Below, piece by piece: positions 1 through 8,317 of a DNA stretch of 64,000 nt (positions are counted from its first letter, which is position 1; each line of letters begins with the position of its first letter). Below the pieces are notes generated by a model. That model made no database searches. It was not told the DNA's origin and saw only the letters and a list, made by a program, of their open reading frames with translations. This DNA comes from Oceanicaulis sp052055585. GTDB lineage: Bacteria > Pseudomonadota > Alphaproteobacteria > Caulobacterales > Maricaulaceae. Location of the stretch: the NCBI RefSeq assembly GCF_052055585.1, contig NZ_CP170485.1, positions 2,914,001 to 2,978,000 of the forward strand, in the 5' to 3' direction. A program made the position numbers and the translations under genes.

Positions 1-6
1 GCAACA

Positions 7-36
7 CGGCCCCGCCCCTGATGCGGGACGGGGCCG
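7..36 (-). terminator. dnaK terminator hairpin
   Basis: Arms CGGCCCCG (7-14) and CGGGGCCG (29-36) pair, with extra inner pairing (15-17 with 25-27). The hairpin lies just past the dnaK stop. Any T-run would fall outside the window, so a processing hairpin ahead of a downstream dnaJ is also possible. Confidence 0.5.
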
Positions 37-57
37 CGCGCCTCGTCTGGTAAAGCC

Positions 58-1971
58 TTAGGCGCTTTTCTTGTCGTCGTCGTCGTTCACTTCGGTGAAC
101 TCGGCGTCGACCACGCCTTCTTCAGCTTCGGAATCCGCTTTCGCAGCGGCTTCCCCGCCATCAGCTTGCTGCGCAGCGTACATCGCCTCGCCCAGCTTCA
201 TGGCGGCCTGCATCAGGGCTTGGGTCTTCTGCTGGATGGCTTCGGGGTCTTCACCCTCCTTGACGCCTTCCAGCTCCTTGATCGCATCCTCGATCGCGGC
301 CTTGTCTTCGGCCGAGACCTTGTCGCCGAACTCCTCGACCTGTTTCTGGGTCTGGTGGATCAGCGCTTCAGCGTTGTTTTTCGCGTCAACAAGCTCACGG
401 CGCTTCTTGTCCGCGTCGGCGTTGGCTTCCGCGTCCTTGACCATTTGCTCGATATCGCTGTCAGACAGACCGCCAGAGGCCTGGATACGGATCGCCTGTT
501 CCTTGCCGGTGGCCTGGTCCTTGGCGGACACGTTCACAAGACCGTTGGCGTCGATGTCGAAGGTCACTTCGATCTGCGGCATGCCGCGCGGCGCCGGCGG
601 AATGCCCACAAGGTCAAACTGGCCCAGCAGCTTGTTGTCCGCCGCCATTTCACGCTCGCCCTGGAAAACCCGGATCGTCACAGCGGTCTGATTGTCGTCC
701 GCGGTGGAGAAGGTCTGGGACTTCTTGGTCGGGATCGTCGTGTTGCGGTCGATAAGACGGGTGAACACGCCGCCCAGGGTCTCGATGCCGAGGCTCAGCG
801 GGGTCACGTCCAGCAGCAGCACGTCCTTGACGTCGCCCTGCAGCACGCCGGCCTGGATGGCGGCGCCCATGGCGACCACTTCATCCGGGTTCACGCCCTT
901 GTGCGGCTCACGACCGAAGAAGCCTTTCACCGCTTCCTGGACCTTGGGCATGCGGGTCATGCCGCCGACCAGCACCACATCGTCGATTTCAGACGCAGAG
1001 ATGCCCGCATCCTTGAGCGCGTTCTTGCACGGCTCGATGGTGCGCTTGATCAGGTCGTCCACAAGGCTTTCCAGCTTGGCGCGGGAGAGCTTCATGTTGA
1101 GGTGTTTCGGACCGGACGCATCCGCGGTGATGAAGGGCAGGTTCACTTCATAGGACGAGGCGGAAGACAGCTCTTTCTTGGCTTTCTCCGCTTCCTCTTT
1201 CAGACGCTGCAGGGCCAGCTTGTCCTTGCGCAGGTCGATCGAGGTTTCCTTTTTGAACTCGTCTGCGAGGTATTCGACGATACGCATGTCGAAGTCTTCG
1301 CCGCCCAGGAAGGTGTCGCCATTGGTGGCTTTCACTTCAAAGACGCCATCGCCGATTTCCAGCACGGACACGTCGAAGGTGCCGCCGCCCAGGTCATAGA
1401 CCACGATGGTGCGGTTATCGCCCTTGTCGAGACCATAGGCGAGCGCTGCGGCCGTCGGCTCGTTGATAATGCGCAGAACTTCCAGACCCGCGATCTTGCC
1501 CGCATCCTTGGTCGCCTGACGCTGGGCGTCGTTGAAGTAGGCCGGCACGGTGATGACGGCTTTTTCAACTTTCGAGCCCAGATAGCTCTCGGCGGTTTCC
1601 TTCATTTTCTGAAGGATGAAGGCGGAAATTTCGCTCGGCGCGTACTTCTTGTCGCGGCCTTGCACCCACGCGTCGCCATTGGGGCCCTCGGTGATGGAAT
1701 AGGGCACCATATCCACGTCTTTTTTCACGGTCGGATCATTCATGGTCCGGCCGATCAGGCGTTTGATGGCGAAGAAGGTGTGGTCCGGGTTGGTCACGGC
1801 CTGGCGCTTGGCGGGCTGGCCGATCAGGCGCTCGCCGTCTTCCGTGAAGGCGACGACGGACGGGGTGGTCCGCATGCCTTCGGCGTTCTCGATCACTTTC
1901 GCCTGATCACCGTCCATGACGGCGACGCAGGAGTTGGTGGTCCCAAGGTCGATCCCGATAACTTTGCTCAT
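58..1971 (-). CDS. dnaK: Molecular chaperone DnaK (Hsp70)
   Basis: Cytosolic ATP-driven Hsp70 chaperone that binds exposed hydrophobic peptide segments together with DnaJ and GrpE. The 637-residue length is normal for the family. The N-terminus IGIDLGTTNSCVAV is the Hsp70 phosphate-1 signature; VYDLGGGTFDVSVL (phosphate-2) and VLVGGMTRMPKVQ are also present, followed by the substrate-binding domain (from about residue 390) and the helical lid with an acidic tail ending EVNDDDDKKSA. The start follows an AGGAGAG ribosome site. grpE and hrcA lie 4.5 kb away on the same strand, so this is not a compact hrcA-grpE-dnaK operon; dnaJ may follow beyond base 1. A heat-shock-like promoter is visible upstream. 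Confidence 0.98.
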   Translation of the reverse strand: MSKVIGIDLGTTNSCVAVMDGDQAKVIENAEGMRTTPSVVAFTEDGERLIGQPAKRQAVTNPDHTFFAIKRLIGRTMNDPTVKKDVDMVPYSITEGPNGDAWVQGRDKKYAPSEISAFILQKMKETAESYLGSKVEKAVITVPAYFNDAQRQATKDAGKIAGLEVLRIINEPTAAALAYGLDKGDNRTIVVYDLGGGTFDVSVLEIGDGVFEVKATNGDTFLGGEDFDMRIVEYLADEFKKETSIDLRKDKLALQRLKEEAEKAKKELSSASSYEVNLPFITADASGPKHLNMKLSRAKLESLVDDLIKRTIEPCKNALKDAGISASEIDDVVLVGGMTRMPKVQEAVKGFFGREPHKGVNPDEVVAMGAAIQAGVLQGDVKDVLLLDVTPLSLGIETLGGVFTRLIDRNTTIPTKKSQTFSTADDNQTAVTIRVFQGEREMAADNKLLGQFDLVGIPPAPRGMPQIEVTFDIDANGLVNVSAKDQATGKEQAIRIQASGGLSDSDIEQMVKDAEANADADKKRRELVDAKNNAEALIHQTQKQVEEFGDKVSAEDKAAIEDAIKELEGVKEGEDPEAIQQKTQALMQAAMKLGEAMYAAQQADGGEAAAKADSEAEEGVVDAEFTEVNDDDDKKSA

Positions 1972-2054
1972 CGCGTGCGTCTCTCCTGTTTAGCGGCGGG
2001 GCGGGGCGGTGGTGAGAAGCCCGAAGCGCTTCCCTCTCGCCGGGAGCCGCCCCC

Positions 2055-2081
2055 CTATTGGCTCGCGTTCAAAATTTCAAC
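2055..2081 (-). promoter_or_regulatory. Candidate heat-shock (sigma-32) promoter of dnaK
   Basis: Read on the minus strand: TTGAAA, then a 14-base spacer, then CAATAG preceded by GC, about 85 bases upstream of the dnaK start. This resembles the CTTGAAA / CCCCAT layout of sigma-32 promoters, but the -10 match is imperfect. The rest of the 361-base gap (1972-2332) shows no gene; it also holds the palindrome at 2274-2301. Confidence 0.4.
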
Positions 2082-2273
2082 AATTAGGTCTTCGAGCGAC
2101 TGCTCTCCGATCCGTCAGATGGTCTTCACTTTCACGGCTTTGTGAAAAGCCATGCGTGTCATGGGGCGATTTAGGAAGGCGCGTGCCGGGACGCAAGGGC
2201 TGCTTACGCATTCAGGCGGTTATGCCGCCCTCTCCGATGCAGTTTCAGAGCAGAAATTCACGCCAGAACGACA

Positions 2274-2301
2274 AACCCGGCGATGCGCGCATCGCCGGGT
2301 T
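2274..2301. terminator. Perfect 28-base palindrome after the 2333-2758 gene
   Basis: AACCCGGCGATGCG is followed at once by its exact reverse complement. It lies 31 bases past the stop of the minus-strand gene and probably ends its transcript. On the minus strand only a weak T-rich stretch (GTTTGT) follows, so termination strength is uncertain. Confidence 0.55.
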
Positions 2302-2332
2302 CAGTTCGCACCGGTCAAAGCCGGCAAACCGG

Positions 2333-2758
2333 TCAGGACCGGCAGGCGTTGAAATAGATGTTAAAGCGATTGCCCGGCCCGTCCGCGCCCAGCGCCACAA
2401 TGGTGCTGGCGAGCAGTTCAAACAGGGTGCAGGGCTTGTCCTGGGTCACGCCATCGAGACTGACCAGAGCCTTGTCCGACCCCACCAGCATTGAGCCGCT
2501 GACATAGGCGGGGTCAGCCAGATCCCAGAGCTGGTAATTGACGACCTGCTGGCCCGGCGTATCGGTATGCGCGACCAGCTTTTCGGCCTCGTCCAGCAGG
2601 CCCTTGTTGAGGATCTGATAGATCGAAACCGACAGATCCCAGCCCAGAACATCCCCCGCGTCGCAGAAGAATTTATAGGTGTACCCGGCCGGGGATTTGA
2701 ACGTGTCCCCGCCCGGATTCTGGGCATGGGCGGAAATCTGGATGTTGTAAGTGGGCAC
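2333..2758 (-). CDS. Hypothetical protein, 141 residues
   Basis: I do not recognise the family. A GTG start at 2758 (protein begins VPTYNIQISAHAQNP) is preferred over an ATG 51 bases upstream because a strong AGGAGG lies six bases before the GTG. The protein has no signal peptide or membrane segment; it is a soluble, probably beta-rich domain with a conserved-looking stretch GYTYKFFCDAGDVLGWDL and a C-terminal FNIYFNACRS. It ends in a strong hairpin and has its own upstream region, so it looks monocistronic, between dnaK and a glutamate-synthase-like gene. A distant relation to small stress or inclusion-body proteins cannot be excluded, but nothing in the sequence proves it. Confidence 0.75.
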   Translation of the reverse strand: MPTYNIQISAHAQNPGGDTFKSPAGYTYKFFCDAGDVLGWDLSVSIYQILNKGLLDEAEKLVAHTDTPGQQVVNYQLWDLADPAYVSGSMLVGSDKALVSLDGVTQDKPCTLFELLASTIVALGADGPGNRFNIYFNACRS

Positions 2759-2825
2759 GGACGCCTCCTCAGGTTCATTGGATTTCCCCTGAGGATCACA
2801 GCGCCGCACCCATCACGCTATCGCG

Positions 2826-4325
2826 TCATTGTCGCGCTTCCACCTGCGGATAAGGCATGATCTCGTCCATGGGACGCGTGCGCCCGTCCGCCTCGACGAT
2901 CCGCACATGCTTGCGCTTGAGCGCGCGCGGCTCAGGCACGCCGCACGAATGGGCGATCATCTCCACATCCTTGATCATCGCCTTGGCGTATTCCGCCGCC
3001 TTGACCGATTTCTCCTTGGGCTGGAGCCCGCGCTGGAGCGATTTCTTGTGGGTGGTGACGCCGGTCGGGCAGGTGTTCTTGTCGCATTTGAGCGACTGGA
3101 TGCAGCCGATCGAGAACATGAAGCCACGTGCGGAGACCACTGCATCCGCCCCCACTGCCAGCGCCCAGGCGACGCCTGCGGGCGTGATCATCTTGCCCGA
3201 CACGATCAGACGGATGCGATCCTTGAGCCCCTTGCGGATCAGGATATCGCAGACGAGCGGCAGGGCTTCACGGACCGTCAGACCCACATTATCCATCAAC
3301 GGCATGGGCGCGGCGCCGGTGCCGCCATCGGCGGAATCGATCGTGATGAAGTCCGGCGCGCTCTCGATCCCGCGCTGATTGATCTCGTCGCACAGCTCTT
3401 CGAGCCAGCCATAGGCGCCGATCACCGTCTTGATGCCGGTCGGCTTGCCCGTGACCGTCCGCACATGCGCGACAAAATCCAGCAATGAGCTATTGTCGAA
3501 AATCTCCGGATGACGATTGGGAGAGATGGAATCCTGTCCCGCCTCGATGCCGCGGATCTTCGCAATCTCACGCGTCACTTTCTCGCCCGGCAACAGCCCG
3601 CCCTTGCCGGGCTTGGCGCCCTGGGCGAGCTTGACCTCGAACATGCGCACCTGCTCATGGGCGGCGATCTCGCGCAGTTTGTCGTCCGACATCAGCCCGG
3701 CCTTGTCACGCACGCCGTATTTCGCGGTGCCGATCTGGAAGACGATGTCGCCACCGCCTTCAAGATGCATGGGGCTCAGCCCGCCCTCGCCGGTATTCAT
3801 CCATATCCCGGCCTTCGCCGCGCCCAGCGACAGAGCCCGCACTGCAGGCTTTGAGAGCGCGCCATAGCTCATCCCCGAAATATTGAACACGGACGGGGCG
3901 TGATAGGGCTTGTCGGCATAAGGGCCGAACTCGCACGGCTGGGTTTCGGCCACATCCTGCTCCAGCACCGGATAGGGGCAATTGACGAACAATACCGTGC
4001 CCGGCGGGGTCAGAAGCTTGGTGGAGCCAAACGGGATTATGTTCCCTGTGCCCCGGGACATGCGCGCCACCGCCTCGCGTTCGGCGCGGTTGAACGGCAT
4101 CTCCTCGCGGTCGAGCGCGAACATATAGGCGCGAAAGAACTCACCCAGCCGGATGAAGAGCGAGCGAAAGCGCCCCACGACCGGATAATTGCGCCTTACC
4201 GCATCGGAGCTCTGCGTGCTGTCGATCAGCCAGAACAGGACGATCAGGGCGACAAACGCCCCGACCAGAACGATGAACAGCTGGGCCATCACGCCCAATA
4301 CATCGAGCACCCAGGACGGAACCAT
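2826..4325 (-). CDS. FMN-binding glutamate synthase family protein (GltB2-like)
   Basis: Membrane-anchored relative of the FMN-binding (synthase) domain of glutamate synthase, 499 residues. One N-terminal transmembrane helix (about residues 8-32) is followed by a TIM-barrel domain with the glycine-rich NISGMSYGALS, TIDSADGGTGAAP and a cysteine cluster GCIQSLKCDKNTCP (C-x5-C-x4-C), the ligand pattern of the [3Fe-4S] centre in GltB. There is no amidotransferase domain, so a glutamine-dependent glutamate synthase role cannot be assumed; the true electron donor and substrate are unknown. The gene is divergent from the AlkB-like gene, with only a short shared upstream region. Confidence 0.9.
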   Translation of the reverse strand: MVPSWVLDVLGVMAQLFIVLVGAFVALIVLFWLIDSTQSSDAVRRNYPVVGRFRSLFIRLGEFFRAYMFALDREEMPFNRAEREAVARMSRGTGNIIPFGSTKLLTPPGTVLFVNCPYPVLEQDVAETQPCEFGPYADKPYHAPSVFNISGMSYGALSKPAVRALSLGAAKAGIWMNTGEGGLSPMHLEGGGDIVFQIGTAKYGVRDKAGLMSDDKLREIAAHEQVRMFEVKLAQGAKPGKGGLLPGEKVTREIAKIRGIEAGQDSISPNRHPEIFDNSSLLDFVAHVRTVTGKPTGIKTVIGAYGWLEELCDEINQRGIESAPDFITIDSADGGTGAAPMPLMDNVGLTVREALPLVCDILIRKGLKDRIRLIVSGKMITPAGVAWALAVGADAVVSARGFMFSIGCIQSLKCDKNTCPTGVTTHKKSLQRGLQPKEKSVKAAEYAKAMIKDVEMIAHSCGVPEPRALKRKHVRIVEADGRTRPMDEIMPYPQVEARQ

Positions 4326-4418
4326 GTCATATCCCCTATCGTTTGAGGCGTGAGCCTACCGGGTTCTTCTGTAAAGCTGAACTGCGCTAGCGGACATGTG
4401 ACACCGTGTGATGACCCC

Positions 4419-5039
4419 ATGATCGAGACAGCGGACGGCTTCAAACTGCTCAGTGCTTATTTTGACCGTGAGCAACAGGCGCAACTGGCCGAAGCGGTGC
4501 TGGAGCGGGTCGCCCGCTCGCCGCTTTATCAGCCCGCCATGCCGCGCACAGGAAAGCCCTTGAGCGTGCGCATGACCAATCTGGGCCCGCTGGGCTGGAT
4601 GACCGACAAGACCGGCGGGTACCGCTACCAGGACCATCATCCTGTCACCGGCGAGCCCTGGCCGGACATGCCCGGCAAGCTTCTTGAGCTCTGGCGCTCG
4701 GTCTCGGGCTGGCCCGATCCGCCCCAGGCCTGCCTGGTGAACTGGTACGGCCCTGACGCGCGACTGGGCCTTCATGTGGATGCGGATGAAGATGCGAAAG
4801 ACGCCCCTGTTGTGTCGGTCTCGCTCGGGGATAGTGCGCGCTTCCGCCTCGGCGGTCCTGACCGCAAGGACCCCACGCGCTCGCTGCGCCTCAACTCCGG
4901 CGATGTGGTGGTGCTGGGCGGCGCCAGCCGTCGCTTTCACCATGGCGTGGACCGGATTTATGCGGGCAGCTCCACCCTTCTGCCGGAGGACTGGCGTCCC
5001 GGTCGGCTCAACCTGACCTTGCGTCGGGTCCGGGCGTGA
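4419..5039 (+). CDS. alkB: AlkB-type 2-oxoglutarate/Fe(II) DNA dealkylase
   Basis: Oxidative demethylase that removes N1-methyladenine and N3-methylcytosine type damage from DNA. The 206-residue form starting MIETADG is chosen; a longer reading frame opens at 4350 but its first 23 residues do not look like the family. Iron ligands are visible as H119-x-D121 (LHVDADED) and H175 (RRFHHGV); R196 and R202 in RLNLTLRR fit the 2-oxoglutarate-binding RxNxTxR motif. The substrate loop and the stretch ACLVNWYGPDARLGLH match the AlkB core. It is a single gene with no ada or alkA neighbour, so adaptive-response control is not evident. Confidence 0.92.
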   Translation: MIETADGFKLLSAYFDREQQAQLAEAVLERVARSPLYQPAMPRTGKPLSVRMTNLGPLGWMTDKTGGYRYQDHHPVTGEPWPDMPGKLLELWRSVSGWPDPPQACLVNWYGPDARLGLHVDADEDAKDAPVVSVSLGDSARFRLGGPDRKDPTRSLRLNSGDVVVLGGASRRFHHGVDRIYAGSSTLLPEDWRPGRLNLTLRRVRA

Positions 5040-5153
5040 ATTTTTCAAACTTTCACGCTCTGGCCATTTTTCCGCCGTGGTGTGAAACAAAACTCCGTCT
5101 GGATCGTTATCCACTGTGAGGGCGCGCTCTCGCGCCGAAAAGGGAGACTGGGC

Positions 5154-5522
5154 ATGAAAAAGATTCTGATCGCGGCGATCGCCGCAGCGCCGCTGGCTCT
5201 GACCGCTTGCGCCACCAACCAGGGCGTCCAGGGCGCCGGCGTTGGTGCGGGCGTGGGCGCTGTTGCAGGCGCCATCATCGGCAACAATGTGGGCTCGGGC
5301 AATGCCGAGACCGGCGCGCTGATCGGCGCCGGCGTTGGCGCAGCCGCCGGCGCCGCCTATGGCTGCTCGCGTCCGGGTGGTTGCGGCTATAACGCCAACA
5401 ACCCCAACCATTCCGAGCTGGTCTATGACCAGTATTCCAACCGGTATTATTATACCGATTATCGCACCGGCGAAACGTTCTGGCAGAACGGCGAGCCGCG
5501 CACCCGCGCGCCGCGTCGCTAA
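5154..5522 (+). CDS. Glycine-zipper outer-membrane lipoprotein
   Basis: Small envelope lipoprotein of 122 residues. The start MKKILIAAIAAAPLALTACA follows an AGGGAGA ribosome site; the longer frame from 5082 lacks support. LTAC is a signal peptidase II lipobox. Mature residues about 25-70 are Gly/Ala-rich with GAGVGAGVGAVAGAIIG and a second GALIGAGVGAAAGAA, two glycine-zipper hairpins as in the SlyB/OsmB/17-kDa antigen class. The Tyr-rich tail ends YYYTDYRTGETFWQNGEP. It is monocistronic with a strong terminator. A role in envelope stability is the family expectation, not shown here. Confidence 0.85.
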   Translation: MKKILIAAIAAAPLALTACATNQGVQGAGVGAGVGAVAGAIIGNNVGSGNAETGALIGAGVGAAAGAAYGCSRPGGCGYNANNPNHSELVYDQYSNRYYYTDYRTGETFWQNGEPRTRAPRR

Positions 5523-5546
5523 TCGCGAACACAGATGAATGAACAG

Positions 5547-5575
5547 GGGCGGCCTTCCAGGCCGCCCTTTTTCTT
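5547..5575 (+). terminator. Rho-independent terminator
   Basis: GGGCGGCC (5547-5554), loop TTCCA, GGCCGCCC (5560-5567), then TTTTTCTT. A classic terminator 24 bases after the glycine-zipper lipoprotein. Confidence 0.9.
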
Positions 5576-5658
5576 ACCCGGGATCGGGTAATATTTTATT
5601 CACTTTTCCCCTCAGGATTGATACTTTGCGCGCGTTTCAGCTCTGGGGGAGTTTTATA

Positions 5659-6384
5659 ATGCGCTGCGCTCTGGTTCTCGCCACCACCTGTCTGCTCGCC
5701 GGTTGCAGCACGCTGAGCGACACGGTTGATGCTACGCCGCAATGGCGACCGCTCACCTTGTCGGCGGACACAGTCCGAAGCCTGCAGATCAGCCATTCCG
5801 GCGATGCGCCGCTCGAGGCTTCCGCCGTGCTCGCCGCGCGCGCCAGCGCGGCCCGCAATGACCGTCTGGATAAAACCACGGCCATGCTGCTGATCACCGA
5901 ATCCGACCGGATGTGTGATGAGTACTTCGCCTCCATGACCACCACCGCGAACACCACCCGCGCCGCGCTCAGCCTTGCCGCGCTTGGCACCTCCACTGCG
6001 GCGGGTCTGTCCTCACCCCAGCGCAGCGCCAACCTGCTGGCGGGCATCTCGACCTTCTTTACCGGCACGCAAAGCACGCTCGAGGAGACCATCCTCGAAA
6101 GCCAGTCTACCCGGGCCCTGCAAAGCGCGGTTCGCTCAAAACGCACCGAAATGCGATCCGAACTCAGCCAGCGGATCCTCGCCACTGACGGTGAAGGCGC
6201 GCTGACCCTGATCTCGGCTCACATTCAGGATTATCATTCACGATGCGGACTGGCGTACGGGCTCGACGCCATTACGGAGGTTGTCACTGAATCCGTGAAT
6301 GGCGCCGAAACCCGGGGCCAGGACGCCGCCGAACGCGCCGAAGGCAATATCCAGGCCCTCAGAGAGGAAAGCGCCAATCGATAG
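5659..6384 (+). CDS. Hypothetical lipoprotein, 241 residues
   Basis: No family recognised. The start MRCALVLATTCLLAGCSTL has a GGGGGAG ribosome site eight bases upstream and a clear lipobox LLAGC, so the product is probably a membrane-anchored periplasmic lipoprotein. The mature part is mostly helical: LSLAALGTSTAAGLSSPQ (about residues 103-120), a Ser/Thr-rich linker, then a helix-rich C-terminus with QSTRALQSAVRSKRTEM and Cys in HSRCGLAYG. There are at least two further cysteines (MCDEYF and SRCGL) that could pair. It is monocistronic, between its upstream neighbour's terminator and a two-way terminator shared with grpE. Confidence 0.8.
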   Translation: MRCALVLATTCLLAGCSTLSDTVDATPQWRPLTLSADTVRSLQISHSGDAPLEASAVLAARASAARNDRLDKTTAMLLITESDRMCDEYFASMTTTANTTRAALSLAALGTSTAAGLSSPQRSANLLAGISTFFTGTQSTLEETILESQSTRALQSAVRSKRTEMRSELSQRILATDGEGALTLISAHIQDYHSRCGLAYGLDAITEVVTESVNGAETRGQDAAERAEGNIQALREESANR

Positions 6385-6399
6385 GTTTTCCTCAAACAG

Positions 6400-6427
6400 A
6401 AAGGGCGGCTCGCTGAGCCGCCCTTTT
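6400..6427. terminator. Two-way terminator between the lipoprotein gene and grpE
   Basis: AAAGGGCGGCTC, loop GCT, GAGCCGCCCTTTT. A runs on one side and T runs on the other let it act on both strands at this convergent junction. The same stem with loop GAT recurs at 61882-61911. Confidence 0.88.
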
Positions 6428-6451
6428 GTATTGGAGGTTCTGACCAGACGA

Positions 6452-7066
6452 TCAGGCGCTCACATCCACGCCGCCGCCGGTGTCTCCATCGGCAGGCGGG
6501 GTGGCGGGGCCGGCGCTGACCACGACCATGGCGGCGCGCAGGGTGCGGTCGCCAATCTTGTAACCGGGCTGCATCACATGGGCGATGGCGCCCTTGGGCT
6601 GGTCCGCGGGGATTTGCGCGGCGGCCTGGTGCATGTTCGGATCGAGCGGGTCGCCCGGGGCGGGCTCGACCTTTTTCACGCCATGACGCTCAAGCGTGGC
6701 GTGCAGGCGACGCTCGGTCATCTCCACGCCTTCCAGCAGCGTCTTCAGCGCTTCACCGGCTTCCGCCTTGGCTTCATCGCTGATCGATTGCAGGGCGCGT
6801 GAGAGATTGTCGGCCACGTCCAGCATGTCACGGGCAAAGCCGCTGACCGCATAGGCGCGCGTGTCCTTCACCTCGCGCTCGGCGCGCTTCTTGGTGTTTT
6901 CCATCTCCGCCAGCGCGCGCAGCAGCTGATCGCGCAGCTTGCCAGCTTCCTCGGCCGGATCGGCCTCATCGCTCGCGGGCGCCGGTTGTTCGGTCTCGGA
7001 AGCCTGAGCCTCTTCAGCGTTCAGCTCAGCGTCTTCGGTTTCGGGGGTCTGGTTTTCGTTGCTCAT
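6452..7066 (-). CDS. grpE: Nucleotide exchange factor GrpE
   Basis: Cytosolic exchange factor that releases ADP from DnaK. About 204 residues from MSNENQTPE; an in-frame ATG four codons upstream (7078) is equally possible because neither has a clear ribosome site. An acidic, low-complexity N-terminus (to about residue 50) precedes the long dimer-forming helix (LRDQLLRALAEMENTKKRAEREVKDTRAYA is a single helix by composition) and the C-terminal beta domain with MHQAAAQ and GYKIGDRTLRAAMVVVS, which matches the GrpE signature. It lies directly downstream of hrcA on the same strand (about 50 bases between them), consistent with an hrcA-grpE operon. Confidence 0.97.
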   Translation of the reverse strand: MSNENQTPETEDAELNAEEAQASETEQPAPASDEADPAEEAGKLRDQLLRALAEMENTKKRAEREVKDTRAYAVSGFARDMLDVADNLSRALQSISDEAKAEAGEALKTLLEGVEMTERRLHATLERHGVKKVEPAPGDPLDPNMHQAAAQIPADQPKGAIAHVMQPGYKIGDRTLRAAMVVVSAGPATPPADGDTGGGVDVSA

Positions 7067-7127
7067 GCGTGCGGTCATTCAAGGCTAGAGGGTTATCCGT
7101 CAACCCGGGGCAGCACCCGGAGCGGTC

Positions 7128-8195
7128 TTAGCGGGGGGCGGCCAGCAGGCGGCCGACCAATTGTGCGGTGTAGTCCACAATGGGGATGATGCGGGCATAG
7201 TTCAAACGCGTGGGGCCAATTACCCCGATTGCGCCGATGATCTGGTTCTCACGATTGCGGTAAGGCGCAACGATCACCGACGAGCCGGACAGGGAGAACA
7301 ACGGGTTCTCGGACCCGATGAACAGGCGCACGCCCTGAGCCTGTCGCGCCTCGTCCAGCAAGGACAACAGGCCCTCCTGACGTTCGATATCGTCAAAGAG
7401 CATGCGGATGCGCTCAAGATCCTCGGCCGCTTGCACGCTTTCCAAAAGGCGCGACTGGCCGCGCACGATCAGGGTGCGCTGTTCAGGCCCCGCCCAGTCT
7501 GCAAGCCCCGCCTCCACCAGCGCGGACGCCGCGCTGTCGAGCTGGGCCTGCTTGGCGGAAATCTCTTCACGGATGGCGCTCAACGCTTCGTGCAGGGTCC
7601 GGCCGCGCAAACGCGCCGACAGATAATTGCCCGCTTCGATCAACGCCGCCGGCGGCAGGCCGGGCGGCGGCCGCATCAGGCGGTTCTCGACATTGCCGTC
7701 TTCGGTGACCAGCACAGCGAGCACTTCGGTCGGGGAGAGGTTGACGAACTCCACATGACGCAAGGGCGCATCATGGGCCGGGCTGGCCACAAGACCTGCG
7801 CCCCCCGCAAGACCGGACAGGAGGTTGGACGCTTCCGTCAGCACATCTTCAGGGCGTCGCCCCACAGCCGAGACCCGACTGTCAATCGCGTGACGGTCAT
7901 CGGCCTCGAGATCGCCCAGCTGCAGCAATCCGTCCACGAACAGGCGCAAACCCGCATGGGTGGGCATGCGCCCCGCCGAGACATGAGGCGAGGCCAGAAG
8001 TCCCGCCGCCGTCAGATCCGCCAGCGTATTGCGGATCGAGGCGGGCGACAGATTGAGGCCCGAGGTTTTGGACAGCGTCCGCGACCCGACCGGCTCTCCG
8101 GTGTCGAGATAGGTCTCCACCAGATCGCGAAAGATCGAGCGGGAGCGTTCATCGAGCGCCATCAGGCTTGAGGGTGAGGACGTCGGATGGGTCAT
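7128..8195 (-). CDS. hrcA: Heat-inducible transcription repressor HrcA
   Basis: Winged-helix repressor of chaperone genes through CIRCE operators. The start MTHPTSSPSSLMALDERSR gives 355 residues, the usual size; the open frame extends upstream to 8297 but that part is not family-like. The N-terminal DNA-binding domain shows IFRDLVETYLDTGEPVGSRTL and SPASIRNTLADL; the middle is GAF-like and the C-terminus has GSENPLFSLSGSSVIVAPY and IGVIGPTRLNYARIIPIVDY, typical of HrcA. It is followed by grpE and divergent from rph. No CIRCE inverted repeat was found in this window, so its targets (for example groESL) would lie elsewhere. Confidence 0.97.
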   Translation of the reverse strand: MTHPTSSPSSLMALDERSRSIFRDLVETYLDTGEPVGSRTLSKTSGLNLSPASIRNTLADLTAAGLLASPHVSAGRMPTHAGLRLFVDGLLQLGDLEADDRHAIDSRVSAVGRRPEDVLTEASNLLSGLAGGAGLVASPAHDAPLRHVEFVNLSPTEVLAVLVTEDGNVENRLMRPPPGLPPAALIEAGNYLSARLRGRTLHEALSAIREEISAKQAQLDSAASALVEAGLADWAGPEQRTLIVRGQSRLLESVQAAEDLERIRMLFDDIERQEGLLSLLDEARQAQGVRLFIGSENPLFSLSGSSVIVAPYRNRENQIIGAIGVIGPTRLNYARIIPIVDYTAQLVGRLLAAPR

Positions 8196-8249
8196 GACGC
8201 CTTCAGAGTTAGTGTCGCCCATCGTGGAGCGCAATCGCCAAAATCGGGT

Positions 8250-8263
8250 GCAAAGCGCTTTGC
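8250..8263. promoter_or_regulatory. Perfect 14-base palindrome in the hrcA-rph divergent region
   Basis: GCAAAGC followed by GCTTTGC, between the two divergent starts. It does not match CIRCE. It may be an operator, or chance in a GC-rich gap. Confidence 0.3.
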
Positions 8264-8317
8264 GCGGACCGCCGTGCTCGGTTAACACAAGAGCCAAATC
8301 AGAACCTGGAGAACACC

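Noticed and set aside
166..2145. 659-codon open frame on the plus strand across dnaK
   Set aside because: It is the antisense shadow of dnaK; the product is His/Arg/Gly-rich without family features. The same applies to the 752-codon frame across pnp (54241-56499) and the 459-codon frame across infB (61996-63375).
4356..5411. 351-codon minus-strand frame over alkB and the glycine-zipper gene
   Set aside because: Ala/Arg/Gly-rich shadow frame covering two well-supported plus-strand genes.
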